A stretch of 29,351 bases of DNA from Candidatus Poseidoniaceae archaeon (GCA_022424925.1 JAKMGM010000043.1:1-29351); one strand, 5' to 3'. Shown: positions 9,001-15,593, numbered from the stretch's first letter. The notes: generated by a model not told the origin, from the sequence alone. A program made the numbers and translations.

Positions 9001-9769
9001 CTGCCCGGAAACATTTGGCGAATCAACGATTGACCGTGTTGGATGTGCAGACCTTGATGGGGATGGTGTCTCGAACTTGAACGACTTATGGCCGTTTGAT
9101 GAAAGCCAAGCACTGGACTCAGACGGTGATTCGTACGGCGACAATTCATCCGGAACCGATGGCGATGCATGTCCTGAAGTTGCCGGTGTTGCCAACGGCG
9201 TGGGCGGGAATGGATGCCCTCCTGAACAGACCGGAAACGATGGCGATAACGATGGCGTGGACGATTCGGTGGATGACTGTCCCGATACACCAGCCGGAGC
9301 AACAGTGGAAGCAGACGGTTGTCAGGCGGTTGAGGTGGATGATCCTGATACAGACCCAGTCGACCCAGTTGATAATACCACTCAAGATACAAATCAAACA
9401 GTAATTGATGACGACGACGATACGGATTCAAGCGGAACAGATGACGGCTCAAGCACTTCAGATTCCGCAGAGTCTGATGCGACCGTGTTCGGTATGTCCC
9501 TCACGATGTTGGGTATCGCAGGTGGAGCGTTGGCTCTGCTACTCGTTTCACTGTTGGTGTTCACTCGAGGCAGAGGCGGCAGTACTGCTGAAGACAAACT
9601 GTTCGACCAACAACAATCGGCATTTGCTGCCGCTGGAGCAATGCAGGCAGACCCCACTATCACGCCCGAACAACTCGCATATGAACAACAGTTGATGGCA
9701 GCAGGCTACCCTGCTGATTATGCTCGAGCCTATGCGGACCAACATTTCCGCCCGTGGCTGAAGAACTGA
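6038..9769 (+). CDS. Large modular cell-surface protein (PPC, CARDB and TSP3-like modules, C-terminal TM anchor)
   Basis: A 1243-aa secreted, membrane-anchored protein. Residues 1-27 form a signal peptide (RR, a hydrophobic run, then PFVAA). PPC-like beta-sandwiches with the DxDWYE or DVFAF signature lie at about 75-197, 321-456, 581-712 and 713-842. CARDB-like adhesion domains, recognisable by ending in ESNNFL, EEDNMA or ETNNVY, lie at about 200-320, 457-580 and 843-965. Asp-rich calcium-binding thrombospondin-3-like repeats (DLDGDGVSN, DNDGVDDSVDDCPDTP) span about 966-1105. A low-complexity Asp/Thr/Ser linker leads to a TM helix (about 1150-1174) and a roughly 68-residue cytoplasmic tail ending YADQHFRPWLKN. 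No catalytic domain was recognised, so adhesion, scaffolding or ligand binding at the surface is likely. It follows rpo3 by 78 nt. Confidence 0.88.
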   Translation: MQNTRRTALSIVALFVLSSMMPFVAAYDKEFSFEKSTTDETKHIESRDIPLTELLYKDSYVERGTSGRAACVTQTDAGTPGDAGNSSTTSRSLGTDPNSGQTGTQGCVDSADPEDWYEISTSAGKDVDIELVVPSGADFDLYLIDTSGTYLDGSESVTALEKVSTSGTSLSGVSSTFYVEVFVYSGDGQYSLRTWTNNTPPRPDLTITSIVEPASGQAGSTVSIEYVVENIYNTTSDAFEVQFVLSTDQTYDFADDLIDASEPEAALSENTSRTTTAQVLLPSNLANGTYYWLLFADGYDNVTEHNESNNFLWSTGVMLVGESCDDLHPNGKDDAGLGGDAPSEEANVSAPLGTNVTASYTGCIDGVESNDVFAFDVPANHTIDVTLSLDQSVFVSMQLTDAFANDVDAASAFLGNDAEVSSSGGSYDGIGGTYYLNLSRSGTAVNWTLDVWTNYSTPKSNLVIENVTMVNQTSAGDTIDIDIEVMNAGTLLAPSSLLTAWLSVDSGLADHDVELGNMTLPSMDINVSDVFKLSVPVPATTPGGNYSILVMVDSDEQIDEKSEEDNMAVGNEELLVDAKALACPTQDDALSGGDAGGDDASAFFVGTDISITLNGCVHKDVDDDDWYEVEVSPGLNLTVTLVNSADQDADLYIHDDQGEWFDRGFLGGSTDETVSTADSTTFAGVGGTFYISVQSWTGLGVYTLIIETEGVDPNNFNCGQQNDIGLGQDASAGSGTNIGQNPTITGQGCFSGNDELDVYAFTVNDGKNFEILFDADPMFAMSATLEDVNGVIVAEIDNTSYGQMFTSINTEYEGDEIDYVLTVRSGGSSGVYNLTINSLEAAPADIAVESLMCPTDHTSGSEVQITWELVSLRGDAASASITVHLDLLDETGTQVAQMASETIVVTGTYNTTFGEKLVYYTTQDEQASGNYSCRLTLDVDDTLVESNETNNVYIGEPFFIQNEQELWANDVDRDGFNTTDVGDGVVDDCPETFGESTIDRVGCADLDGDGVSNLNDLWPFDESQALDSDGDSYGDNSSGTDGDACPEVAGVANGVGGNGCPPEQTGNDGDNDGVDDSVDDCPDTPAGATVEADGCQAVEVDDPDTDPVDPVDNTTQDTNQTVIDDDDDTDSSGTDDGSSTSDSAESDATVFGMSLTMLGIAGGALALLLVSLLVFTRGRGGSTAEDKLFDQQQSAFAAAGAMQADPTITPEQLAYEQQLMAAGYPADYARAYADQHFRPWLKN

Positions 9770-9836
9770 ATTCTGTGCGTTGTTCGAGAGTCAGTGCATG
9801 CGAATGCTCTTGACCCCCCTCTCCTTGGAAGAGACC

Positions 9837-10316
9837 ATGCAAGCCCTCATGGAAACCAGCGCAGGAAACATAACCATTCAATTGTACAACGAAGAAGCTC
9901 CAGATACTGTTGCGAACTTCGTCCGCTTAGTCGAAAGTGGGCATTACGACGGTCTCCACTTCCATCGTGTTATTGAGAACTTCATGATACAAGGTGGTTG
10001 CCCGCATTCAGCAGACCCAATGGCTCGTAACGCAGGAACTGGCGGGCCTGGCTGGAAGATTCCTTGTGAGGCGTCTGCCCTCCGACTCAAGCATGACAAG
10101 CCAGGCGTGTTCTCAATGGCCAATGCAGGCCGAAATACGGGAGGCTCGCAATTCTTCCTTACGACCGTCCCAACGCCATGGTTGGATGGAAACCATGCCG
10201 TTTTCGGCGAAGTCACAGAAGGCATGGATGTTGTCCAAGCCATTGAACGCTGTGACAAGGGGCCTGGCGACCGCCCACGAACACCCCAGAAAATCATTCG
10301 TGTGAGCCTACAGTGA
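9837..10316 (+). CDS. Cyclophilin-type peptidyl-prolyl cis-trans isomerase
   Basis: Catalyses proline cis-trans isomerisation in protein folding. No signal peptide is seen, so it should be cytoplasmic. From the ATG at 9837 it is 159 aa, a single cyclophilin domain of the short prokaryotic type. Signature stretches are ETSAGNITIQLYNEEAPDTV, the catalytic-Arg region FHRVIENFMIQGG, GVFSMANAGRNTGGSQFF and the binding-pocket segment PTPWLDGNHAVFGEV. The frame is open upstream to a possible start at 9780, but family alignment and a nearby GGAAGAG favour 9837. Residues between FMIQGG and the active site (CPHSADPMARNAGTGGPGW) form the usual cyclophilin loop. It follows the surface-protein gene on the same strand. 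Confidence 0.94.
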   Translation: MQALMETSAGNITIQLYNEEAPDTVANFVRLVESGHYDGLHFHRVIENFMIQGGCPHSADPMARNAGTGGPGWKIPCEASALRLKHDKPGVFSMANAGRNTGGSQFFLTTVPTPWLDGNHAVFGEVTEGMDVVQAIERCDKGPGDRPRTPQKIIRVSLQ

Positions 10317-10507
10317 CCCTTTGGGCACACCCAAGATATACGTTACGCACTAGTTTATGCAGTTTGAACTACTTTCCACCCGCAATGCATATAGTGTGCT
10401 GCGGCGTTAATGCCAATCAAGTGCATATGATGAATTGGTGTTGAAACATACCCGAATGGCAGTGTTCCAATGCCAACTGTGAAGAAGCCCCTTCACAAGG
10501 AATGTGC
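10317..10507 (+). promoter_or_regulatory. fumC upstream region with leader hairpin
   Basis: This 191-nt non-coding stretch holds TATA-like cores at 10383-10394 (region GCATATAG) and around 10350. A perfect 7-bp inverted repeat, TGTGAAG (10478-10484) and CTTCACA (10491-10497) around a 6-nt loop, sits directly before AAGGA (10498-10502) and the start codon at 10508. If transcription starts near one of the A/T-rich cores, the hairpin would be in the mRNA leader. No tRNA or other RNA gene is recognisable. Confidence 0.45.
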
Positions 10508-11908
10508 ATGACCGATGTCCGTATTGAAGCCGACACGATGGGTGAATTGGAAGTACCTGCTGACAAATATTACGGGTGCCAAACCGCTCGCTCACTCATC
10601 AACTTTGACATCGGTGAAGATACGATGCCGAGCGGAGTTATTCGAGCATTTGGTATATTGAAGCAAGCGGCAGCAAAAACCAATGTTGCTCTCAAACAAC
10701 TCGACTCTGAAGTAGGAGAGCTTATCGTAGCCGCATCCCAAGAAGTGCTCGACAACTGCTTAGACGAGCATTTCCCGCTGCGGGTTTGGCAAACAGGTAG
10801 CGGAACACAGTCGAACATGAACACGAACGAAGTGATTGCGAACAGGGCCATTGAACTTGCAGGAGGCGTCCTCGGCTCGAAAACGCCAGTCCATCCGAAT
10901 GACCATGTAAATCGCGCTCAGTCGTCAAACGACACGTTTCCAACCGCAATGCACATCGCAGCTGCTGAAGCCATCACGCACCGCCTTCTGCCAAGTGTGC
11001 GCGCATTACGAGACGCACTCTCATCAAAGGCAGAAGCCTGGGACGGTATTGTCAAGATCGGCAGAACCCATCTTATGGACGCCGTACCACTCACACTTGG
11101 ACAGGAAGCATCAGGCTGGGTCGCTCAACTCGATGCAGACCTGCGTCGTATCGATTTCGCACTGGATGACCTGTTTGAACTCGCTCTAGGTGGGACTGCC
11201 GTTGGCACTGGGCTCAATACTCACCCGTTGTTTGCTCAGATGGTTGCCGACGAGATTGCAAACATCACCGGTCTTACTTTTTGCACTGCTGAAAACAAGT
11301 TTGCTCAACTTGCTGCACACGATGCAGTTGTTGCAGCATCAGGCGCCCTCAATACACTCGCAGTATCTCTCATGAAGATTGCAAACGATATCCGTTGGCT
11401 TGGCTCAGGTCCACGTTGCGGCGTTGGGGAACTCGCCTTGCCTGCCAATGAACCCGGTTCTTCGATTATGCCGGGCAAGGTCAATCCCACTCAAGCCGAG
11501 GCGATGACCATGGTCTGCTGTCAGGTCATGGGCAACAACACTGCCATCACGGTCGGGGGCAGCCAAGGTAATTTCGAGTTGAACGTATTCAAACCAATGA
11601 TGATTCACAACCTCCTGCATTCAATTCGACTACTTACCGACTCGTGCACCGCGTTCCGTACAAAGTGCGTAGAAGGTTTGGAACCAGTGAAAGAAAACAT
11701 AGCCGCTCATCTTGAAAACTCTTTGATGTTGGTCACAGCACTCAACAACCACATTGGTTATGACAAGGCTGCAAAGATTGCCAAAAAGGCGCATGAAGAG
11801 GGTACCACCCTTCGGGAATCGGCTTTAGAACTCGGCTACCTGAGCAATGAAGAATTTGATGCATGGGTGCGACCGGAAGAGATGACAGGCCCGCGTTCAC
11901 CAGAATGA
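10508..11908 (+). CDS. fumC: Class II fumarate hydratase
   Basis: Interconverts fumarate and L-malate in the TCA cycle; the class II enzyme is homotetrameric, without an iron-sulfur cluster. From the ATG at 10508 it is 466 aa, close to bacterial and mitochondrial FumC. The aspartase/fumarase signature GSSIMPGKVNPTQAEAM contains the catalytic serine at residue 318. GRTHLMDAVPLTLGQE contains the active-site His188. Both fall at the same numbers as in the E. coli enzyme. Substrate-binding motifs TGSGTQSNMNTNEVIANRA and NDHVNRAQSSNDTFPTAMH are intact. An in-frame ATG at 10502 would add two residues. A leader hairpin precedes it. Its stop lies 2 nt from the convergent stop of the next gene. Confidence 0.97.
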   Translation: MTDVRIEADTMGELEVPADKYYGCQTARSLINFDIGEDTMPSGVIRAFGILKQAAAKTNVALKQLDSEVGELIVAASQEVLDNCLDEHFPLRVWQTGSGTQSNMNTNEVIANRAIELAGGVLGSKTPVHPNDHVNRAQSSNDTFPTAMHIAAAEAITHRLLPSVRALRDALSSKAEAWDGIVKIGRTHLMDAVPLTLGQEASGWVAQLDADLRRIDFALDDLFELALGGTAVGTGLNTHPLFAQMVADEIANITGLTFCTAENKFAQLAAHDAVVAASGALNTLAVSLMKIANDIRWLGSGPRCGVGELALPANEPGSSIMPGKVNPTQAEAMTMVCCQVMGNNTAITVGGSQGNFELNVFKPMMIHNLLHSIRLLTDSCTAFRTKCVEGLEPVKENIAAHLENSLMLVTALNNHIGYDKAAKIAKKAHEEGTTLRESALELGYLSNEEFDAWVRPEEMTGPRSPE

Positions 11909-11910
11909 GC

Positions 11911-12165
11911 TCATCGTGAACCCTCAACGAAGATGAAGTTCACAATCGCCTGGAACGCCATGTACCAACCGACAATCATCAGCGTTAATGTCAAACCTCC
12001 CGGTTCTGAATCTGTAAGCACACCGTAGCCGATTATGAGCGCTGCAAGTCCAATGAGGAAGACGATTCGGTACACAATCTGAGTGAAGATTTGGGTTGTC
12101 GCAGACATTCTCCGCCATCCACTGAAGCCGAACCACTTTGAATAGAAACTTCGCTTTTCTTTCAC
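11911..12165 (-). CDS. Small two-TM membrane protein (DUF4282-like), last gene of the SPFH operon
   Basis: An 84-aa protein with a short basic/aromatic N-terminus (KWFGFSGWRRMSATTQIF) and two TM helices at about 27-48 and 56-77. The amphipathic start followed by two helices resembles DUF4282 proteins, but this is a visual impression only. Translation starts with GTG at 12165, 3 nt after the stop of the RHH gene, with GGAAGGA about 8 nt upstream. An internal ATG (Met20) is the alternative start. The stop is separated from the convergent fumC stop by only 2 nt. Function unknown; the tight operon suggests it works with the SPFH protein. Confidence 0.75.
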   Translation of the reverse strand: MKEKRSFYSKWFGFSGWRRMSATTQIFTQIVYRIVFLIGLAALIIGYGVLTDSEPGGLTLTLMIVGWYMAFQAIVNFIFVEGSR

Positions 12166-12168
12166 GTG

Positions 12169-12366
12169 TTATTCCTTCCCTTTGTGGAGCGATTTTTTTA
12201 ACAAAAATTCGATATGGGCATTGAGTGATCGAAAGTCTCGCTCCGCCCAAAGGCGTAATTGTTCATGCAACTCAGGGTCGAGCCGAAGAAGAAGTTTCTT
12301 CTTGATCGTCTTCGGTTTTTTCACTGACGTTTCATTTAGAGCAGTGTTTTGTTCTGATTCAGCCAA
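12169..12366 (-). CDS. Arc-type ribbon-helix-helix protein
   Basis: A 65-aa protein. The basic segment KKPKTIKKK leads into a beta strand, LLLRLDPEL (25-33), then helices EQLRLWAERDF and SLNAHIEFLLKKSL, the Arc/MetJ ribbon-helix-helix pattern of a dimeric DNA binder. The start is TTG at 12366. GGCGGTGA sits 5 nt upstream of it, and no in-frame ATG exists between this and the previous stop. As I recall the family, very similar small Arc-like proteins are commonly encoded beside SPFH proteins in bacteria, exactly as here. It may autoregulate the operon, or it may have a non-DNA role linked to the membrane protein. Confidence 0.85.
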   Translation of the reverse strand: MAESEQNTALNETSVKKPKTIKKKLLLRLDPELHEQLRLWAERDFRSLNAHIEFLLKKSLHKGKE

Positions 12367-12384
12367 TGTTTCACCGCCATTATT

Positions 12385-12609
12385 TCAATCGCTGAAGTAA
12401 AAAAAGACAGTCGTGAACAGTTGAAATATTCCAAGAAGTACCAGTATGACGATAGTAAAATAGAACGATTTTGGATATTCTTCTTTCGACTTCCACCCGA
12501 TTCCACGTACCAGCACTTTTTGGTTCACCCAACAGTATCCGGAGTATGCGAACAACAATCCTGAAATCAGGAGCGGTAGGGCCAGTCCGGAGAACAGTGA
12601 CTTCTCCAT
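12385..12609 (-). CDS. Small two-TM membrane protein of the SPFH operon
   Basis: A 74-aa protein of no recognised family. It has two hydrophobic helices at about 5-24 and 47-70, joined by a basic loop (KVLVRGIGWKSKEEYPKS). The ATG start at 12609 has the Shine-Dalgarno GAGGTGGA just upstream, which overlaps the end of the SPFH gene. It is the second gene in the four-gene operon, 9 nt after the SPFH stop and 18 nt before the RHH start. Its position suggests an accessory subunit of the SPFH assembly, but nothing in the sequence proves it. Confidence 0.7.
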   Translation of the reverse strand: MEKSLFSGLALPLLISGLLFAYSGYCWVNQKVLVRGIGWKSKEEYPKSFYFTIVILVLLGIFQLFTTVFFYFSD

Positions 12610-12618
12610 TCATCCACC

Positions 12619-13566
12619 TCACTGGTAGAGCGTTCCGGTGTTGACTACGGGGGTCGTATCGGTTTCTGAACACAGAACAACCAGGAGGTTGCTCACCATG
12701 GTTGCCTTTTTGTCTTCATCAAGTTCGATGATGTTCTTGTCGCTAAGTTGCTCAAGAGCGAGCTCCACCATTCCGACAGCCCCTTTGACAATCTCACTGC
12801 GTGCAGCGACAACGGCACTTGCTTGTTGCCGTCGAAGCATGGCTTGTGCTATTTCTTGTGAGTAAGCCAAATGGCTTATCCGTGCTTCGAGAACCTCGAT
12901 TCCTGCCCGCTTGAGACGTGCTTCAACAGAGAGTTGCAACTCCTGTGCGATGACTTCTTGATGACTTGAGAGGGCTACGCCACCGATGTCCTTGTCTTCG
13001 ATGATGTCGTACGGATATTTGGTGGCCATGGCACGCAGTGCAGCCTCGCTTTGAATTTGGACATAGCCGTGGTAATTATCAACTTCGAACAACGCTTCAG
13101 CAGCATCGACGACCTTCCAAACGACGACGGCTGCAATTTCTATTGGGTTGGCATTGACATCATTCACCTTGAGTTTTGCAGATTCAAAGTTACGGATTCG
13201 GAATGAGATTTTTTGTTTCTGGTACAGAGGGTTGATGAGAAAATGAAACCCTTCTTTTTGAACAGTTCCAGCATAGGTGCCGAAGAATTGTAACGCTTGT
13301 GCTTCGTTCGGATTGATAATGAGGTAACTGTTCCATTGCAAGAACCAAAGTACGACCAGCGCTAGTTGGAGAATGCCTCCGAAGAATGCTGTTATTGGAC
13401 TGAACCAGGTTAGGGCAAGGAAGAGAATGAGTAGGGGTACGGCGAGGAAATGGATAGCAATTCCAATGAAACCATTGATTGTAGCCTTCTCGAGATCCTT
13501 GAACATAATTTCGTCGGATTGCGGGATTATTGTTTGCGATTGCGGTATAGCTTGCATGGTACTCAC
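12619..13566 (-). CDS. SPFH/band-7 domain membrane protein
   Basis: A 315-aa stomatin/prohibitin-superfamily protein. Two TM helices (about 33-54 and 58-78) precede the SPFH domain, which starts at LIINPNEAQALQFFGTYAGT (82-101). Further family segments are KISFRIRNFESAKLKVNDVN (119-138), NPIEIAAVVVWKV (140-152) and IQSEAALRAMATKYPYD (171-187). The helical part VEARLKRAGIEVLEARISHL (214-233) and AMLRRQQASAVVAARSEIV (242-260) would form the oligomer wall. The chain ends PVVNTGTLYQ, close to an ending I recall from bacterial relatives. SPFH proteins form large ring or cage oligomers organising membrane microdomains. It is the first gene of the operon and is divergent from the gene at 13651. Confidence 0.92.
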   Translation of the reverse strand: MSTMQAIPQSQTIIPQSDEIMFKDLEKATINGFIGIAIHFLAVPLLILFLALTWFSPITAFFGGILQLALVVLWFLQWNSYLIINPNEAQALQFFGTYAGTVQKEGFHFLINPLYQKQKISFRIRNFESAKLKVNDVNANPIEIAAVVVWKVVDAAEALFEVDNYHGYVQIQSEAALRAMATKYPYDIIEDKDIGGVALSSHQEVIAQELQLSVEARLKRAGIEVLEARISHLAYSQEIAQAMLRRQQASAVVAARSEIVKGAVGMVELALEQLSDKNIIELDEDKKATMVSNLLVVLCSETDTTPVVNTGTLYQ

Positions 13567-13589
13567 TATGTCTTCCCAACCAAAGTGAT

Positions 13590-13600
13590 ATCATAAAGAT
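13590..13600 (-). promoter_or_regulatory. TATA-like promoter of the SPFH operon
   Basis: On the minus strand the segment reads ATCTTTATGAT, 25-34 nt before the SPFH start codon at 13566, spacing that would give a leaderless or near-leaderless mRNA. It lies within an 84-nt A/T-rich divergent intergenic region. Confidence 0.5.
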
Positions 13601-13622
13601 ATTGCAACGATATACTATTCTG

Positions 13623-13630
13623 TTATATAT
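13623..13630 (+). promoter_or_regulatory. TATA box of the gene at 13651
   Basis: TTATATAT, the best TATA match in the window, begins exactly 28 nt before the ATG at 13651. With normal archaeal TATA-to-start spacing, transcription would begin at or beside the start codon, giving a leaderless mRNA. Confidence 0.65.
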
Positions 13631-13650
13631 CAGCGAGCATACCATGTTCC

Positions 13651-14469
13651 ATGGCCAATAAGTCACTCTTGATAGCCGGCGGGGTTTGCGTACTTCTTGC
13701 TGTAGTCAGTTTTGGAATCGCATGGGTGCAATCAGCAGAGGGCATTGAAGACATAGCCTCAGTGAAGGTTTCGGATTACACTGAAGGGCCTGCGACTTCG
13801 TTCACCTATACCTTAGTCGATGAAGATAATCTTGGCTCATCAGGATGGTATGTGATGATTGATGGCGATTATGTTGATGCCGATGATAACGGCTACGTTG
13901 ATGATTGCGAAGGCGTATCATTCACCGTAACCAATCAGGCAGGCACAGATGTGACCGAGAGTTCGAGCACCTTTTCTTGCTTGTATACGGACGAATACAT
14001 CGATCCCGACTCGTTTGATGGGCAAATCGTCTTCGGCTATGTCTGCGATACTTATGACGGTGAATCGGGCAACGAGTGCAGCGTTGGAGAGGATTACACC
14101 ATTACCAGCGAAACCCAATTGTACATTTTCGATAGCGACTCTTACAACATCAAGATAGGAGACGATGTAGCAGATATTCTCGGTGGACTCGGCTTGGGTG
14201 TGGCAGGGGCATGCTGCTGCGGCCTTGGTGGTATTCTGCTCTTGGTTGGATTGTTGACAGGCGGTAAGCCCACCCCAATGGTTGGTTACATGCCGCCACA
14301 AGGCATGCAGCAGATGGGCCAAATGCCGCCACAAGGCATGCAGCAGACGGGCCAAATGCCGCCACAAGGCATGCAGCAGACGGGTCAAATGCCGCAGCAA
14401 ACGTATCAAGTTGGAGAAGATATCGACTCGAGCACGGTCGCAGACAATCCGGTTAGCGTTTGGGATTGA
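13651..14469 (+). CDS. Two-TM membrane protein with extracytoplasmic acidic domain and Gln/Met/Pro repeat tail
   Basis: A 272-aa protein of unrecognised family. An N-terminal TM or signal anchor (6-28) precedes an acidic domain (about 30-172) with four cysteines (86, 110, 132, 143). A second, glycine-rich TM follows (about 174-203) with three adjacent cysteines (188-190). The C-terminal tail contains three exact-phase 11-residue repeats of MPPQGMQQ(M/T)GQ (214-246) and a partial fourth, then an acidic end. With both TMs inserted, the acidic domain lies outside and the repeat tail inside. The promoter implies a leaderless mRNA. The stop is 5 nt from the convergent propeller gene. Function unknown. 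Confidence 0.82.
   Translation: MANKSLLIAGGVCVLLAVVSFGIAWVQSAEGIEDIASVKVSDYTEGPATSFTYTLVDEDNLGSSGWYVMIDGDYVDADDNGYVDDCEGVSFTVTNQAGTDVTESSSTFSCLYTDEYIDPDSFDGQIVFGYVCDTYDGESGNECSVGEDYTITSETQLYIFDSDSYNIKIGDDVADILGGLGLGVAGACCCGLGGILLLVGLLTGGKPTPMVGYMPPQGMQQMGQMPPQGMQQTGQMPPQGMQQTGQMPQQTYQVGEDIDSSTVADNPVSVWD
14290..14388 (+). repeat. Three tandem 33-bp coding repeats
   Basis: Copies lie at 14290-14322, 14323-14355 and 14356-14388, with a truncated fourth from 14389. They differ at only a few positions (ATG/ACG at codon 9, GGC/GGT at codon 10). Each encodes MPPQGMQQ(M/T)GQ in frame. Near-identity at DNA level points to recent duplication by slippage or unequal recombination. Confidence 0.95.
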
Positions 14470-14474
14470 TTATT

Positions 14475-15545
14475 TCACCGGTCACGCAACGCTCGAAGCT
14501 TGTCCTGTAAAGCTGATTTTCGTTCGTCCTTCGGCTCAACACTGACCTCAGCACGCATTCTTCGCTCGAACATGACCTGTTCCCAAACGCGAACAGTTCC
14601 GTCCTCGAATCCAATAGCTATTCGCTCTGCGTCAGCGTCTATGGATTCACATCGCTCTGTCGGTGTATCCAGCAATAAATGCCCCGAAGCAGCACTGTGG
14701 ATTTGAATCGCGCCCTTAGAGCCACTCCATCTTCCAGTCCAGAGTGTATGTTCATCGTTCATCGTGAAACCTATCGCTTGGACTGATACCCGTTCGCCTT
14801 CAATCGCCCACGCCTTTTTTCCATTGCGAAGGACAACAGTCGCTCCATTGTCCAACGTTGCAATACATTCCTTTTCGGTCGCTATGATGTGTTCGATGGC
14901 ATCTTCAAGTACACACACCGTTGCACCTTCACGGTTTGACACCGAACCGTCTGCATGGCCAAAAAACAGATTTGATGAAGTGGCTGAACCGCTGGTAATC
15001 GGTGAATCGGCTTCTGTAGCAACGTGTGTCGAGGTCGTTTCTCCGGTGATGTTGGAAAAGCCACTTTTGGGACGCCCCAGACCAAACAAGAGTTCACCGT
15101 CGTGTTCCAAAGTGACCCAGGGGCGCTCATCCATTCGATGAACCCAGTTCAATGTGCCATCAAAGGAAAAATTCCATACTGCGGATTCAAGGAAATCGTT
15201 GTGCTCGATATCGTAAACAGATGAAACAGCGTAGAGCGCTCCATCAAAAACAGCAAGCGTGTCTGCACTCCCCTCAAGTGGATGACTCCAACGCAACGTT
15301 CCGTTGCCTGCATCGATACAGACAACATGCAATCCAGCCGTTGCGAATATATCGTCCCCGTGCCGATGAAGCACAGTCACTCTGTCGGGTAATGCAGCGG
15401 TCCACTCCAGCGTTCCGTCTTTCGTCCACGATTTGACGCAACCGTTCCAGCCGCCTGCATAAACGCCGCCTTTCGAGCCCAAACGAATGGCCGAGACAGC
15501 TTCACCCAGCGACCTTGTCATCCATGAAGATGCGAACAGGTCCAT
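14475..15545 (-). CDS. Beta-propeller (WD40/PQQ-like) repeat protein
   Basis: A 356-aa protein made of repeated four-stranded blade-like units. Examples are GGVYAGGWNGCVKSWTKDGT followed by LEWTAALP, GLHVVCIDAGNGTLRWSHPL, SAVWNFSFDGTLNWVHRM and IAIGFEDGTVRVWEQVM. Alternating VxCID.GNGTLRW and DGTVRVW elements mix PQQ-like and WD40-like features. No signal peptide or TM is seen, so it is probably cytoplasmic. The C-terminal 30 residues are charged and probably helical (DERKSALQDKLRALRDR). It probably acts as a protein-interaction scaffold; no enzyme motif is visible. It is 62 nt downstream of the preceding membrane-protein gene, with a possible TATA-like AGTTAAG about 28 nt before its start. 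Confidence 0.8.
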   Translation of the reverse strand: MDLFASSWMTRSLGEAVSAIRLGSKGGVYAGGWNGCVKSWTKDGTLEWTAALPDRVTVLHRHGDDIFATAGLHVVCIDAGNGTLRWSHPLEGSADTLAVFDGALYAVSSVYDIEHNDFLESAVWNFSFDGTLNWVHRMDERPWVTLEHDGELLFGLGRPKSGFSNITGETTSTHVATEADSPITSGSATSSNLFFGHADGSVSNREGATVCVLEDAIEHIIATEKECIATLDNGATVVLRNGKKAWAIEGERVSVQAIGFTMNDEHTLWTGRWSGSKGAIQIHSAASGHLLLDTPTERCESIDADAERIAIGFEDGTVRVWEQVMFERRMRAEVSVEPKDERKSALQDKLRALRDR

Positions 15546-15593
15546 GAACGCCTGTTAGGCCAATACCCCTTAACTTGGATGGAGGCTCTGCAT

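Noticed and set aside
8964..9452. Minus-strand open frame opposite the Asp-rich region of the surface protein
   Set aside because: Its His/Arg-rich translation is the expected antisense of GAT/GAC-rich calcium-binding repeats.
14290..14400. Possible CRISPR-like array
   Set aside because: The 33-bp units are directly adjacent without spacers and stay in frame in a coding gene, so they are protein repeats.
13918..14409. Minus-strand frame with HALWRHLA repeats
   Set aside because: It is the antisense shadow of the 33-bp coding repeats.
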